DNA of 64,000 nucleotides from Brevibacillus_D fluminis_A (GTDB lineage Bacteria; Bacillota; Bacilli; Brevibacillales; Brevibacillaceae), in contig NZ_CM125436.1 of the NCBI RefSeq assembly GCF_052072235.1, forward strand, positions 4,148,001 to 4,212,000, written 5' to 3'. Positions 17,276 through 25,503 of the stretch are shown here, one piece after another (position 1 is the stretch's first letter; every line of letters begins with the position of its first letter). Under the pieces are notes generated by a model. It did no database searches. It had not been told where the DNA came from and was given only the letters and a program-made list of their open reading frames with translations. A program made the translations under genes and the position numbers.

Positions 17276-18976
17276 TTATACCTTGAAGCGGGCGATCAGC
17301 TCCTGCAATTCTGCCGCTTTTTGCGACAGGGCGCCTGACGATGCCGCGACTTCTTCCATTGATGCCAGCTGCTCTTCTGCGGACGCCGATACGTTTTGCG
17401 TATTGCTCGCAGTCTGCTCGGCGATGCTTGCCACGTGCTCGATCGCGCCTACAACCTCCATGGTGAAGGTCGACATTTGCTTGGCTGCGGCCGAGACTCC
17501 TGCCATTTGTTCCGCGACCTGATTAATCGAGGTCCGGATATCGCTGAAGGATTGGCCTGCCGCATTGACCAGCTCGATGCCGCCTTCCATTTCAGCGGTT
17601 CCCACCTGGATCGATTGCACGGCAGCCTTCGTCTCGACCTGGATCGACTGGATGACGACGCTGATTTGTTCTGCAGAACGGGATGATTGCTCGGCCAGCT
17701 TGCGCACCTCGTCCGCAACGACAGCAAACCCTCTTCCTTGCTCGCCCGCTCGCGCTGCCTCAATTGCGGCATTCAAAGCCAACAGATTGGTCTGGGCTGC
17801 AATCCCGGCAATGACCTCGACAATCTGGCCAATTTCCTGCGAGCGGTCTCCAAGCCCTTTGACTGCCTCCGCGACTTGATTGATGGTCTGGCTGATCGCG
17901 TGAATTTGCTGGATCGCCTGCCCAATCGCCTCCGCTCCATCAGCGGCGACTTCTGTTGCCCGATTGGCTGCGCCGGAAACGGTCTCCGCACTCTCGACGA
18001 TTTGCTCGGTGCCGCGCGACAGCTCCTCGACGACTCGGGCCCCTTCCTCCACGCTCGATACTTGCCGCTCGGAACCGGCCGCAACTTCCTGAATCGTGGT
18101 GGCGATATGTTCCGTCGCTTTGCTCGATTGTTCGGCGCTCGCGAGCAGCTGTTCCGCCGCAGCCGCGACATGCTCGGCGTTTGCGCTTGACTGGCCGATC
18201 AAGTCGCGCAGATTGCTTTTCATCAGGTTGAACGATTTCGCGAGTTCTCCGATCTCATCCCGGTTTTTGATGATGATGTCTTCCCCGGTCAAATCCCCTT
18301 CGGCAATCTGGCCCGCCATCGCGGTCATCCGTTTCATCGGCCGCGCGATCAGTCGGCTGACGGTATACGCGATGAACAAACCGAGTGCGACCGCGATCAC
18401 AATCATCACCAGCGTATCGCGAATGCCGGTTTGGAAAATGTCGCCGCTCTCTTTGGTCGCTTTCGCAGCACCGTTAAAATTAAGCTGCACCAGCTTGTTG
18501 ATAAACACGTGCAAATACTGGAAGCGATCCTCGGCGTCCTTCACCAGCAATATGCTGGCGAGCTTGTCCTGCTTGCGGCTCGCTTCAAGAATTTTGTTAT
18601 GGACGGACGTATAAATTTCCCATTCCTGTTGGAACTGATCGAATGTTTTCTTCTCCTCAGCGGAAACGATCAATTTGCCATATTCCAGAAACGTTTGATC
18701 CAGCTGCTCAAGCGTTTTTTTCATATCCGCTTCGTATTTGTCCATCGTATAGCTGTCGGTTGAGGAGATGTGCTTCAGCTCGGTCGACACAAGGTGTTCG
18801 GCAAGGTAATTGATCTCATTCACATGTTTGGCCGCGGGCAGCCAGGTGCCGGAGATTTCTTCTGACTTGGAATTGATCGTGTACATTTTGTCGATCGCCA
18901 AGCCTGCAAAGATGGCCATGATGAGTAAAATTAAAGAAAAACTTACATATAATTTCCTGGAAATCGTAACGTTCAT
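17276..18976 (-). CDS. Methyl-accepting chemotaxis protein with 4HB-like sensor
   Basis: The 566-residue receptor has membrane helices at about 10-30 and 190-212 enclosing an extracellular helical region of some 155 residues, which lacks cache signatures and reads like a four-helix-bundle ligand domain. A HAMP domain follows (RPMKRMTAMAGQIAEGDL), then a full-length signalling domain with the tip AAQTNLLALNAAIEAARAGE. Acidic and glutamine pairs suitable for methylation are present. The start ATG has an excellent GGAGGAG seven bases upstream. It reads the periplasm-side environment and passes the signal to CheA/CheW, which are not encoded in this window. Ligand unknown. Confidence 0.93.
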   Translation of the reverse strand: MNVTISRKLYVSFSLILLIMAIFAGLAIDKMYTINSKSEEISGTWLPAAKHVNEINYLAEHLVSTELKHISSTDSYTMDKYEADMKKTLEQLDQTFLEYGKLIVSAEEKKTFDQFQQEWEIYTSVHNKILEASRKQDKLASILLVKDAEDRFQYLHVFINKLVQLNFNGAAKATKESGDIFQTGIRDTLVMIVIAVALGLFIAYTVSRLIARPMKRMTAMAGQIAEGDLTGEDIIIKNRDEIGELAKSFNLMKSNLRDLIGQSSANAEHVAAAAEQLLASAEQSSKATEHIATTIQEVAAGSERQVSSVEEGARVVEELSRGTEQIVESAETVSGAANRATEVAADGAEAIGQAIQQIHAISQTINQVAEAVKGLGDRSQEIGQIVEVIAGIAAQTNLLALNAAIEAARAGEQGRGFAVVADEVRKLAEQSSRSAEQISVVIQSIQVETKAAVQSIQVGTAEMEGGIELVNAAGQSFSDIRTSINQVAEQMAGVSAAAKQMSTFTMEVVGAIEHVASIAEQTASNTQNVSASAEEQLASMEEVAASSGALSQKAAELQELIARFKV

Positions 18977-19037
18977 CGTTCTCCTCCATCTGTTCTTCTA
19001 GGGGGTAGAGGTACCTTGCAATATTTACCCAAGTAAA

Positions 19038-19046
19038 ATAATACCA
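19038..19046 (-). promoter_or_regulatory. Possible extended -10 promoter of the chemoreceptor gene
   Basis: On the minus strand TGG-TATTAT gives an extended -10 element about 60 bases before the start codon. The -35 region is poor and no sigma-D consensus was found, which is notable for a motility gene. Confidence 0.35.
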
Positions 19047-19098
19047 TTCGAAAAGTTCAATAGGTATAAAATCTTCGCAAAAATACTTCGAAAAATGG

Positions 19099-19126
19099 CT
19101 GCGAAATCGCAGAAACGATAATCGTT
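19099..19126. repeat. Two adjacent short palindromes upstream of the chemoreceptor
   Basis: CTGCGAAATCGCAG is a perfect 14-bp palindrome and is followed directly by AACGATAATCGTT, a 6-bp inverted repeat around one base. They lie about 55 bases upstream of the candidate -10 element, in a 310-bp gene-free stretch (18977-19286) that otherwise holds only the promoter candidate and the transketolase terminator. They could be operator sites. Confidence 0.45.
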
Positions 19127-19233
19127 CACGATTTGCCTCATACCAAATTTCATGACAGCAGATAGAATTCTAAAGTAAGAAAACAACCGTTGCAAGAATA
19201 TTTTTAAAAATCAGGAAGAAAGACTCAGGACAG

Positions 19234-19268
19234 AAAAAAAGCCCATCTCCGCAAAGGATGGGCTTTTT
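19234..19268 (-). terminator. Bidirectional intrinsic terminator after transketolase
   Basis: AGCCCATC and GATGGGCT form a strong stem flanked by runs of A and T on both sides, so it can stop transcription in either direction. It lies 19 bases past the transketolase stop. Confidence 0.9.
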
Positions 19269-19286
19269 ACGATTCAATTGAAGCTG

Positions 19287-21290
19287 TTATTTCACAAGGC
19301 TTTCTGCCGCTTGCACAACGTTTTCCACAGTGAAGCCGTATTCTTTCATGATGCGGTCGCCAGGGGCCGATGCGCCGAATTGGTTGATGCCGATGATGGT
19401 GCCAGCGTCACCTACATAGCGCTCCCAGCCGAATGGCATCGCCATCTCTACGCCGACGCGCGCTTTGATCGTGGGCGGGATGACGGAGTCTTTGTATTCT
19501 TTGGACTGACGCTCGAACAGCTCCCAGCTCGGCATGCTGACAACGCGCGCCTGGATGCCGCGGCTTGCAAGCTCTGTGCGGGCTTGCATCACCAACGGAA
19601 CCTCGGAGCCTGTCGCCAAAAGAATCACTTGCGGCTGGCCGTTTTCGGCATCAGCCAGCACGTAAGCGCCTTTGTTCAGGTTTGCTGCAGCCAAAGCAGC
19701 GGTTTCCTCAAGCGCTGGCAGGTTTTGACGGGTAAGCACCAGTACGACCGGCTCGTCTTTGCTTGCAATCGCATAGCTCCAGGCAGCATTGGTCTCATTC
19801 GCATCTGCCGGACGGATCACCGTCACGCCTGGCATCGCGCGCAGCGCAGCCAGATGCTCTACCGGCTCATGGGTTGGGCCATCTTCCCCGACTGCGATGG
19901 AGTCATGCGTGAACACGTACGTAACCGGCTGTTTCATCAGCGCGGACAGACGGATTGCCGGGCGAACGTAGTCGGAGAACACGAAGAATGTACCGCCGTA
20001 CACTTTCACGCCGCCATGCAGCGCCATACCGTTCAACGCAGCGCCCATCGCGAATTCGCGAACGCCGAACCAGAAGTTGCGGCCTTCATAGCTGCCTGGC
20101 AAGAAATCGCCTGCACCTTTGATCAAGGTGTTGTTGGAGTGCGCCAAGTCTGCGGAACCGCCCATGAAATACGGAACGGTTTTCGCCAGCGCGTTGATCG
20201 CGTTTCCGGAAGCGACGCGCGTCGCCAGTTTCGCACCGTTTTCATAGACAGGCAGCTCTGCGTTCCAGCCTGCTGGCAGTTCGCCCGCCACAGCCAGCTT
20301 GAATTGTGCAGCCAGCTCCGGGTACGCCTGCGCATAACGGTCAAACATTGCTTGCCACTCTGCTTCCTTGGCTGTTCCCGCTTGTGCGATGCCTTTGTAA
20401 AAATCAGCCACTTCCGCAGGCACATGGAATTCTTCATGCGGCCATGCGTAGTTTTCTTTCGTCAGTTTCACTTCATCTTTTCCGAGCGGCGCACCGTGGG
20501 AAGCGGAGGAACCGCCTTTGTTCGGGCTGCCGTGGCCGATGACGGTTTTTACCTCGATCAATGTCGGGCGCTCCAGATCAGCGCGCGCTTCTGCCAGCGC
20601 CGCATCGATCGCCGCCAAGTCCGTGCCGTCTTCCACACGGATGTATTGCCAGCCGTATGCTTGATAGCGCTGCGCCACATTTTCCGAGAAAGATACGGAC
20701 AGCTTGCCATCCAGACAGATGTCGTTTGAATCGTACAGCACGACCAGCTTGCCGAGCTTCAGGTGTCCTGCCAGCGAGGACGCTTCGCCGGATACGCCTT
20801 CCATCAGGTCGCCGTCGCCGCAGATCACATAGGTATAGTGATTGATCAGGTCAAAATTGTCCCGATTGTATGTAGCGCTCATATGGCGTTCCGCCATCGC
20901 CATGCCGACTGCCATCGCGATCCCTTGTCCAAGCGGACCTGTCGTCGCGTCGACGCCTGCTGTGTGGCCGAACTCCGGATGTCCTGGCGTGCGGCTGCCC
21001 CACTGGCGGAAGTTTTTCAAATCTTCAATAGTTACATCGTATGTCATCAGGTGCAGCATGGAATAAAGCAGCATCGAGCCATGGCCTGCGGACAGCACGA
21101 AACGGTCGCGGTCAATCCACGAAGGATTTTGCGGGTTCACTTTCATGTAGCGGCTCCACAGCACGTGTGCCATTGGCGAAGCGCCCATCGGCATGCCGGG
21201 ATGGCCGGAATTGGCTTTTTCAATTGCATCGATCGCCAGCGTTCTGAGTGTATTTACGGCCAGCTGATCAATCGCTCCAGTAGTTGTCAT
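19287..21290 (-). CDS. tkt: Transketolase
   Basis: This 667-residue thiamine-diphosphate enzyme moves two-carbon units between sugar phosphates in the pentose phosphate pathway. Visible motifs are the N-terminal AIEKANSGHPGMPMG, the ThDP motif CGDGDLMEGVSGEASSLAG with downstream S-N-D, the pyrimidine-binding segment and the F-T-H-D-S-I-A-V-G-E-D-G-P-T-H transketolase signature, and the C-terminal GASAPGDRIMKEYGF. Length is standard. It is the last gene of an operon with yqgQ and a 128-residue unknown protein, ahead of a bidirectional terminator. Confidence 0.97.
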   Translation of the reverse strand: MTTTGAIDQLAVNTLRTLAIDAIEKANSGHPGMPMGASPMAHVLWSRYMKVNPQNPSWIDRDRFVLSAGHGSMLLYSMLHLMTYDVTIEDLKNFRQWGSRTPGHPEFGHTAGVDATTGPLGQGIAMAVGMAMAERHMSATYNRDNFDLINHYTYVICGDGDLMEGVSGEASSLAGHLKLGKLVVLYDSNDICLDGKLSVSFSENVAQRYQAYGWQYIRVEDGTDLAAIDAALAEARADLERPTLIEVKTVIGHGSPNKGGSSASHGAPLGKDEVKLTKENYAWPHEEFHVPAEVADFYKGIAQAGTAKEAEWQAMFDRYAQAYPELAAQFKLAVAGELPAGWNAELPVYENGAKLATRVASGNAINALAKTVPYFMGGSADLAHSNNTLIKGAGDFLPGSYEGRNFWFGVREFAMGAALNGMALHGGVKVYGGTFFVFSDYVRPAIRLSALMKQPVTYVFTHDSIAVGEDGPTHEPVEHLAALRAMPGVTVIRPADANETNAAWSYAIASKDEPVVLVLTRQNLPALEETAALAAANLNKGAYVLADAENGQPQVILLATGSEVPLVMQARTELASRGIQARVVSMPSWELFERQSKEYKDSVIPPTIKARVGVEMAMPFGWERYVGDAGTIIGINQFGASAPGDRIMKEYGFTVENVVQAAESLVK

Positions 21291-21351
21291 CGGATTCTCT
21301 TCCTCTCATTAATTATTGGCAGTGTGATTATAACATAGCGCGTCTTGCCAG

Positions 21352-21549
21352 TCATACGGTCTTTCTTTGTGCACGCAAGGCGGCGAGAGCTTCCATGTAC
21401 TCTTCCTTGTCAATCATCCCCAGCTCGCGCATCTCTTTCAGCTCGTCTTCGATCAAAAGTCTGTCCCCTTCCGGATCACCCGTGTAGATGTGAATGGAAT
21501 AGCGCTTCAGAAACTCGGGCAGCGAAAAATCGGACTTGTGCGCGCTCAC
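21352..21549 (-). CDS. yqgQ: YqgQ-family small protein (DUF910)
   Basis: This 65-residue protein has the compact three-helix pattern of YqgQ, including FLKRYSIHIYTGDPEGDRL and the C-terminal helices rich in Glu and Leu. In B. subtilis yqgQ precedes the glucokinase gene; here it precedes transketolase instead, keeping a link to central sugar metabolism. The start is GTG, overlapping the upstream stop by four bases (GTGA), with GGAGG eight bases before it. The biochemical role of the family is not established as far as I know. Confidence 0.85.
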   Translation of the reverse strand: MSAHKSDFSLPEFLKRYSIHIYTGDPEGDRLLIEDELKEMRELGMIDKEEYMEALAALRAQRKTV

Positions 21550-21932
21550 CTTTGTTCCTCCATGCGTCGCTCCATGCGGGAAAGCACGGCGTCATAATCG
21601 AATTCAAACGGATGGCAGTCAATCGCCACGACATCTGCCTGCGGGTAGCCTGCCTGCCATTCGCTTTTTGCATCTGGCGTACCCCCGACGAGAAACAGCG
21701 GATAGGAAGCGAGATCGCCATCAGCGGCGAGCACATCCAAAAATTGCTTGGTTTCCTCCGGCTCTTGGCCGACATTGACGACAATCACCATGCGGGTCAC
21801 CTCGCCAGCCGCCTTCGCCTGGCGAATCGCTTGCAGGCTTTTGCCGTTTGGCACCAGCGCGTTCACGCCGGGAAACCGGTCGATAATTTCATCGAGCCAA
21901 TCGTCTTCCTGCCAGGTCAAATAATAAATCAT
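21546..21932 (-). CDS. Unrecognised 128-residue acidic protein, first gene of the yqgQ-tkt operon
   Basis: I do not recognise a family. The protein begins MIYYLTWQEDDWLDEII and has alternating hydrophobic and acidic stretches suggesting an alpha/beta fold, with strands VTRMVIVVNVG and SYPLFLVGGTP and a Q-A-D-V-V-A-I-D-C-H segment. This layout resembles a small Rossmann-like or receiver-like domain without a clear phosphorylation site. I prefer the ATG at 21932 because AAGGAG lies ten bases before it; an ATG three codons earlier sits almost on the ribosome binding site. It is translationally coupled to yqgQ. Confidence 0.7.
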   Translation of the reverse strand: MIYYLTWQEDDWLDEIIDRFPGVNALVPNGKSLQAIRQAKAAGEVTRMVIVVNVGQEPEETKQFLDVLAADGDLASYPLFLVGGTPDAKSEWQAGYPQADVVAIDCHPFEFDYDAVLSRMERRMEEQR

Positions 21933-21966
21933 CGGGCTCATACTCCTTCACCAAACTTGACACTTC

Positions 21967-21975
21967 ATTATAGCA
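21967..21975 (-). promoter_or_regulatory. Extended -10 promoter for the yqgQ-tkt operon
   Basis: The minus strand reads TGC-TATAAT, a perfect -10 with the TGn extension, 35 bases upstream of the first start codon. The -35 region is weak, which is usual for extended -10 promoters. It faces away from the MFS promoter 36 bases to the right. Confidence 0.6.
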
Positions 21976-22007
21976 TGTGTTGCCCAAATTAACCCCTGCG
22001 AATAAAC

Positions 22008-22036
22008 TTGACTTACTGAAATGCTTCACGTAAGGT
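22008..22036 (+). promoter_or_regulatory. Possible promoter and dyad upstream of the MFS gene
   Basis: TTGACT is followed after 17 bases by TAAGGT; a dyad TTCAC-GTAAG-GTGAA (22025-22039) covers this -10. A weak TAAGGT -10 covered by a dyad is a feature of MerR-activated promoters, though those have 19-20-bp spacers. Tentative. Confidence 0.35.
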
Positions 22037-22086
22037 GAAAAGATACGTGACTCTGGAAAATTTTCATAAGAAAGAGGTTTTACGAA

Positions 22087-23289
22087 GTGGGTAAGAAGCA
22101 GCTTGTCCTCTTGTTTTTCACTGCTTTTCTCATCATGCTCGGCTTTGGCATGATCATTCCCGTCATGCCCTATTTTGCCAAAAATCTCGGGGTCAATTCG
22201 TTCATGCTGGGGACCTTGTTCGCCAGCTACAATATCATGCAGTTTCTGTTCGCCCCTCTGTGGGGAATCGTCTCAGACCGGATGGGCCGCAAGCCATTGA
22301 TCGGCTTTGGACTGCTTGGCTTCTCCATCACGTTCATCCTGTTCGGGCTCGCCACCAGCTACGGCGAAATGCTCGCCTACCGCATCATCGGAGGAATTGT
22401 CTCCGCTGCTGCGATGCCGACCGTCACCGCGATGGTCGCCGACTTGTTTGTGCCGAAGGAGCGGGCAAAAGGGATGGGCATGATCGGTGCCGGAATCGGG
22501 CTCAGCTTCGTTTTCGGCCCTGCCATCGGCGGCATCCTTGGCACATTCGGTTTTGCGGTTCCGTTTTTCGCAGCCGGCGGCGTCGCGTTTCTCACGTTTT
22601 TCCTCGTGCTGTTCGCCTTGCCAGAAAGCTTGCCGAAAGAAAAACGGACAGGCGCCATCCAGCGCGAAAAGCGGGAAAACCCGATCGCAGCGCTGTTCGG
22701 TTCAGCCTTGTCGCTGCTGTACTTCATTTTGTTCATCGTTTCGTTCGCGATGGCGGGTCTGGAAACGACCTTTGCCCTCTACATCAACGATCTGTACGGC
22801 ATGACCGAGCAGCAGCTCGGATACATGTTCCTCGTCATGGGCTTTGTCGGCGCCTTTGTGCAAGGCGGCATGATCGGCAAAATGGTCAAAAAGCTCGGCG
22901 AGGCAAAAGTGCTTGTGCTAGGCATCGTGCTGTATGCCGTCGGCTTCCTGGCTATCCCGATCGGCAGCGGGTTTTGGAGCTTTGCCTTGATCCTCGCCCT
23001 GTTCGGCGCAGGCGGCGGGATGATCCGCACGACCGGTACCGCGATGGTGTCGCAGCGCACGACCCAAGGCCAAGGCGTGACATCGGGCACAATCAGCTCC
23101 ATGGACAGCTTGGGCCGCATTCTCGGGCCGTTGACCGGAGGCGCTGTCTATGCATGGCATCCGAACGCGCCTTATTTGATCGGCGGCGTCCTGATGATCG
23201 TGCTGCTGGTTTTGTTCCAATCGCGCAAACGATATTTGCCCGAGCCGCATCCTGACCCGGCGAAACAAGAATCCCCGCATACCGCGTAA
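22087..23289 (+). CDS. MFS drug:proton antiporter (DHA1/TetA-MdtG-like)
   Basis: The 400-residue protein has twelve predicted membrane segments. The A motif between helices 2 and 3 is GIVSDRMGRKPLIGFG, and the C motif characteristic of antiporters in helix 5 reads GAGIGLSFVFGPAIGG. It should export a drug or toxic metabolite using the proton gradient; the substrate cannot be read. The start is GTG with GAAAGAGG upstream. It is transcribed rightward, convergent with the ABC-F gene, so two likely antibiotic-tolerance genes lie side by side. Its stop codon is located in the loop of its own terminator. Confidence 0.9.
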   Translation: MGKKQLVLLFFTAFLIMLGFGMIIPVMPYFAKNLGVNSFMLGTLFASYNIMQFLFAPLWGIVSDRMGRKPLIGFGLLGFSITFILFGLATSYGEMLAYRIIGGIVSAAAMPTVTAMVADLFVPKERAKGMGMIGAGIGLSFVFGPAIGGILGTFGFAVPFFAAGGVAFLTFFLVLFALPESLPKEKRTGAIQREKRENPIAALFGSALSLLYFILFIVSFAMAGLETTFALYINDLYGMTEQQLGYMFLVMGFVGAFVQGGMIGKMVKKLGEAKVLVLGIVLYAVGFLAIPIGSGFWSFALILALFGAGGGMIRTTGTAMVSQRTTQGQGVTSGTISSMDSLGRILGPLTGGAVYAWHPNAPYLIGGVLMIVLLVLFQSRKRYLPEPHPDPAKQESPHTA

Positions 23290-23310
23290 GCGCGGTGCGG
23301 GGATTTTTTT
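23271..23310 (+). terminator. Strong terminator containing the MFS stop codon
   Basis: ATCCCCGC...ACCGCG pairs with CGCGGT...GCGGGGAT around a TAAG loop, with a two-base bulge, followed by seven T. The TAA in the loop is the stop codon of the MFS gene. On the opposite strand the tail is not T-rich, so it serves mainly the rightward gene. Confidence 0.92.
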
Positions 23311-25237
23311 ACTCTGCTTGCAGCTCATACCACCGGTCGTAGCTCGCAGCCAATGCCGCTTCCACTCGTTCCAGCTGCGCTTGCCAATGCGCCAGCTGCG
23401 CGTAGTCGCTCGACGCTTCGGCGAGCTGCTGCTGGGCAGCAAGGCGTTCTGCCTCCAGCTGTGCGATCTCCTCTTCCAGCTTTTGCAGCTGGTACGGATT
23501 CACCCGCTTTTCCGGCTGTTTCGCTTTCGCAGGCTCCTGGACGGCCGGCTTTGGCTGTTTTTGCGGGGATGGCGCTGCAGCCAGTGCCGCCTGTTTCGCC
23601 GCAAGCTGCCGTCTGCGCTGCTCCCGCGCCTCCTCATAGCGCCCCTCGTAGCGGACGATCTTTTGCTCATCGATCCAAAACACGCCGTCCACCATTTTTT
23701 GCAAAAAGTAGCGGTCATGGGAGACGATGAACAAGCTGCCGCGAAACTCGGCAATCGCTTCTTCCAGCGTTTCGCGCGCCTCGATATCCAGATGGTTCGT
23801 CGGCTCGTCGAGCAGCAGCAAATTGATCGGCTGATGCATCAGCTGCGCCAGCCGCAGCCTCATGCGCTCGCCGCCGCTCAGCTGTCCGACCCGCTTGTAA
23901 ACCTGTTCGCCGTAAAACAGGAATTTGGCTAACCGATGGCGCGCCTCCGGTTCCGTCATTTTGGCGATTTCGCGAAACGCATCGATGACGCGCCGGTTCG
24001 GATCGCCCTCAATCGCTTTTTGCGACAAGTAGCCGACCTGCACGCTTGCGCCAAGGCGAACGGTTCCCGCGTCCGGCGCCAGATCGCCCATCAGCATTTT
24101 CATCAGCGTCGATTTGCCGCAGCCGTTCGGGCCTATCAGCGCTTTGCGCTCTCCGTAGCGGAGCAGCAGATCGGCATCGGCGAACAGCGTTTTGCCTTCA
24201 AACGATTTGCCCACCCCTTCGGCGATCAGCACATCCGTCCCGCTCCGATCGGTCGCCTTGAACGCGAGCGCCATCCGGTCCGCCTCCAGCTTCGGACGCT
24301 CGATCCGCTCGATGCGCGCCAACGCCTTTTCCATACTCTTGGCTCGGCGGTGAAAACCTTCATTCGGCGGATTCGAGCGGTTGCCCCATTCCTTCAGCCG
24401 CTTGATCGTCTCCTGCATTTTTTTGATTTTTCGCTGCTGCTCCTCATATTCGGCGAACTGGCGCAACAGCCGTTCCTCCCGCTCCGTCACATACGCGGTG
24501 TAGTTGCCCAGATACTGCGTCGCCTCCCCGCAATCGACTTCGATAATCGAGGTAACGATCCGGTCGAGGAAGTAACGGTCATGGGAGATCGCCAGCACGG
24601 TCCCCTTGTAGTCGCGAAGGAATTCCTCAAGCCACTCCATCGCTTCCACATCCAGATGGTTCGTCGGTTCGTCCAGGAGCAGCACATCGCTCGCCTCGCA
24701 CAAAAGCTTTGCCAAGCCGATTTTCGTTTGTTCGCCGCCGCTCAAGCGGGCAAACAGCGTATCAAGCATCGCTTCCGAGATGCCGAGCCCGGTCGTCACC
24801 TGCGCCATCACCGTCTCCGTCCGATAGCCATCCAGCCGCTCGAACTGCTCCTGCAGCTGTTGATATTTTCCCAGCAGCTGTTCCAACAGCCCGGGGTTTT
24901 CTGCCGCCTTGCTCATCTGCTGTTCCAGCTCACGCATGTTCCCGCTGATGGCGGACACCTCGGCGAATGCGGAAGCGATCACGTCCCGCCCTGTCCACTG
25001 ATCAGGATAGACAGGCGTTTGGGGCAAATACGCCCAACGGCTGCCCTTCGCTTTAAAAATGTCGCCGCTGTCTGCGCTCTCCTGCCCGCAAAGAATTTTG
25101 CAAAGAGTTGACTTGCCTGCCCCATTTGGGCCAACGATGCCGACTCGTTCGCCGGCATGAATTTCGATCGTGATATTTTCCAAAACGGGATGTGCCCCGT
25201 AGCTTTTCGTCATTGCATTTGTCGCTGCCAAAATCAT
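23309..25237 (-). CDS. ABC-F family ATPase, probable ribosome-protection factor
   Basis: This 642-residue protein has two fused ATP-binding cassettes and no membrane segments. The first has Walker A GPNGAGKST, signature LSGGEQTKIGL and Walker B VLLLDEPTNHLD; the second has GPNGCGKST, LSGGERMRLRL and LLLLDEPTNHLD. The linker is strongly charged (the P-site tRNA interaction motif region) and the last 110 residues form a coiled coil. ABC-F proteins act in the ribosomal E site as translation factors or antibiotic-resistance factors. The attenuator-like leader upstream favours the resistance class. AGGAGG stands eight bases before the ATG. The subfamily and the drug protected against cannot be read from sequence. 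Confidence 0.93.
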   Translation of the reverse strand: MILAATNAMTKSYGAHPVLENITIEIHAGERVGIVGPNGAGKSTLCKILCGQESADSGDIFKAKGSRWAYLPQTPVYPDQWTGRDVIASAFAEVSAISGNMRELEQQMSKAAENPGLLEQLLGKYQQLQEQFERLDGYRTETVMAQVTTGLGISEAMLDTLFARLSGGEQTKIGLAKLLCEASDVLLLDEPTNHLDVEAMEWLEEFLRDYKGTVLAISHDRYFLDRIVTSIIEVDCGEATQYLGNYTAYVTEREERLLRQFAEYEEQQRKIKKMQETIKRLKEWGNRSNPPNEGFHRRAKSMEKALARIERIERPKLEADRMALAFKATDRSGTDVLIAEGVGKSFEGKTLFADADLLLRYGERKALIGPNGCGKSTLMKMLMGDLAPDAGTVRLGASVQVGYLSQKAIEGDPNRRVIDAFREIAKMTEPEARHRLAKFLFYGEQVYKRVGQLSGGERMRLRLAQLMHQPINLLLLDEPTNHLDIEARETLEEAIAEFRGSLFIVSHDRYFLQKMVDGVFWIDEQKIVRYEGRYEEAREQRRRQLAAKQAALAAAPSPQKQPKPAVQEPAKAKQPEKRVNPYQLQKLEEEIAQLEAERLAAQQQLAEASSDYAQLAHWQAQLERVEAALAASYDRWYELQAE

Positions 25238-25269
25238 CGTATATTCCTCCTAATCGTGTTTGAGCGCAC

Positions 25270-25296
25270 AAAAAAACCGCAGGCAAATACCTGCGG
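25270..25296 (-). terminator. Intrinsic terminator in the ABC-F leader (attenuator terminator)
   Basis: Minus-strand CCGCAGG and CCTGCGG form a perfect 7-bp stem with a six-base loop followed by seven T. It lies only 33 bases upstream of the ABC-F start and downstream of the ABC-F promoter, so it must be read through for the gene to be expressed. Confidence 0.9.
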
Positions 25297-25334
25297 CATC
25301 GGTCTTCGCGCTTTTGTGCGGCTAGTGATGCAGG
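25290..25334 (-). promoter_or_regulatory. Candidate antiterminator of the ABC-F leader
   Basis: The leader segment CCTGCATC (minus strand, 25334 to 25327) can pair with GATGCCGCAGG (25300 to 25290), which includes the whole left arm of the terminator; the pairing is eight bases with a three-base bulge. The first segment lies in the last codons of the leader ORF, so a ribosome finishing the ORF would cover it and a ribosome stalled earlier would leave it free. Read by eye; not computed. Confidence 0.5.
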
Positions 25335-25456
25335 ATACGCCCTTTGTCGTTCAGCTTGGTTGTAGGGGTAAAAAAGGACAGACTGGTCCCGTTGAAGGAA
25401 AAATCATGAGTTTGGACCCCAGCTTCCACGAAAATCCAAGCTTGAATCGACTTCAT
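25322..25456 (-). CDS. Putative leader peptide of the ABC-F gene, 44 residues
   Basis: The ORF starts at an ATG twelve bases after a GAAAGGGGG ribosome binding site and ends 21 bases before the terminator hairpin begins. It would encode MKSIQAWIFVEAG... ending ...GRILHH. An alternative is a 19-residue peptide from a GTG at 25463 (to 25404) that is better spaced, five bases after the same site, and overlaps in another frame. No signal peptide or known motif is visible; the role, if any, would be ribosome sensing rather than the peptide itself. Confidence 0.5.
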   Translation of the reverse strand: MKSIQAWIFVEAGVQTHDFSFNGTSLSFFTPTTKLNDKGRILHH

Positions 25457-25503
25457 CACGCACCTGCACCCCCTTTCACGATCAATTGGAAATAGATAGT
25501 TCC

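Noticed and set aside
19278..20729. A 483-codon plus-strand frame opposite transketolase
   Set aside because: Begins next to the transketolase terminator and reads through its conserved codons in antisense; His/Arg/Cys-rich translation with no domain.
22260..23255. A 331-codon frame on the same strand as the MFS gene in another phase
   Set aside because: Arginine-rich out-of-frame translation of a clear twelve-helix transporter; no initiation site.
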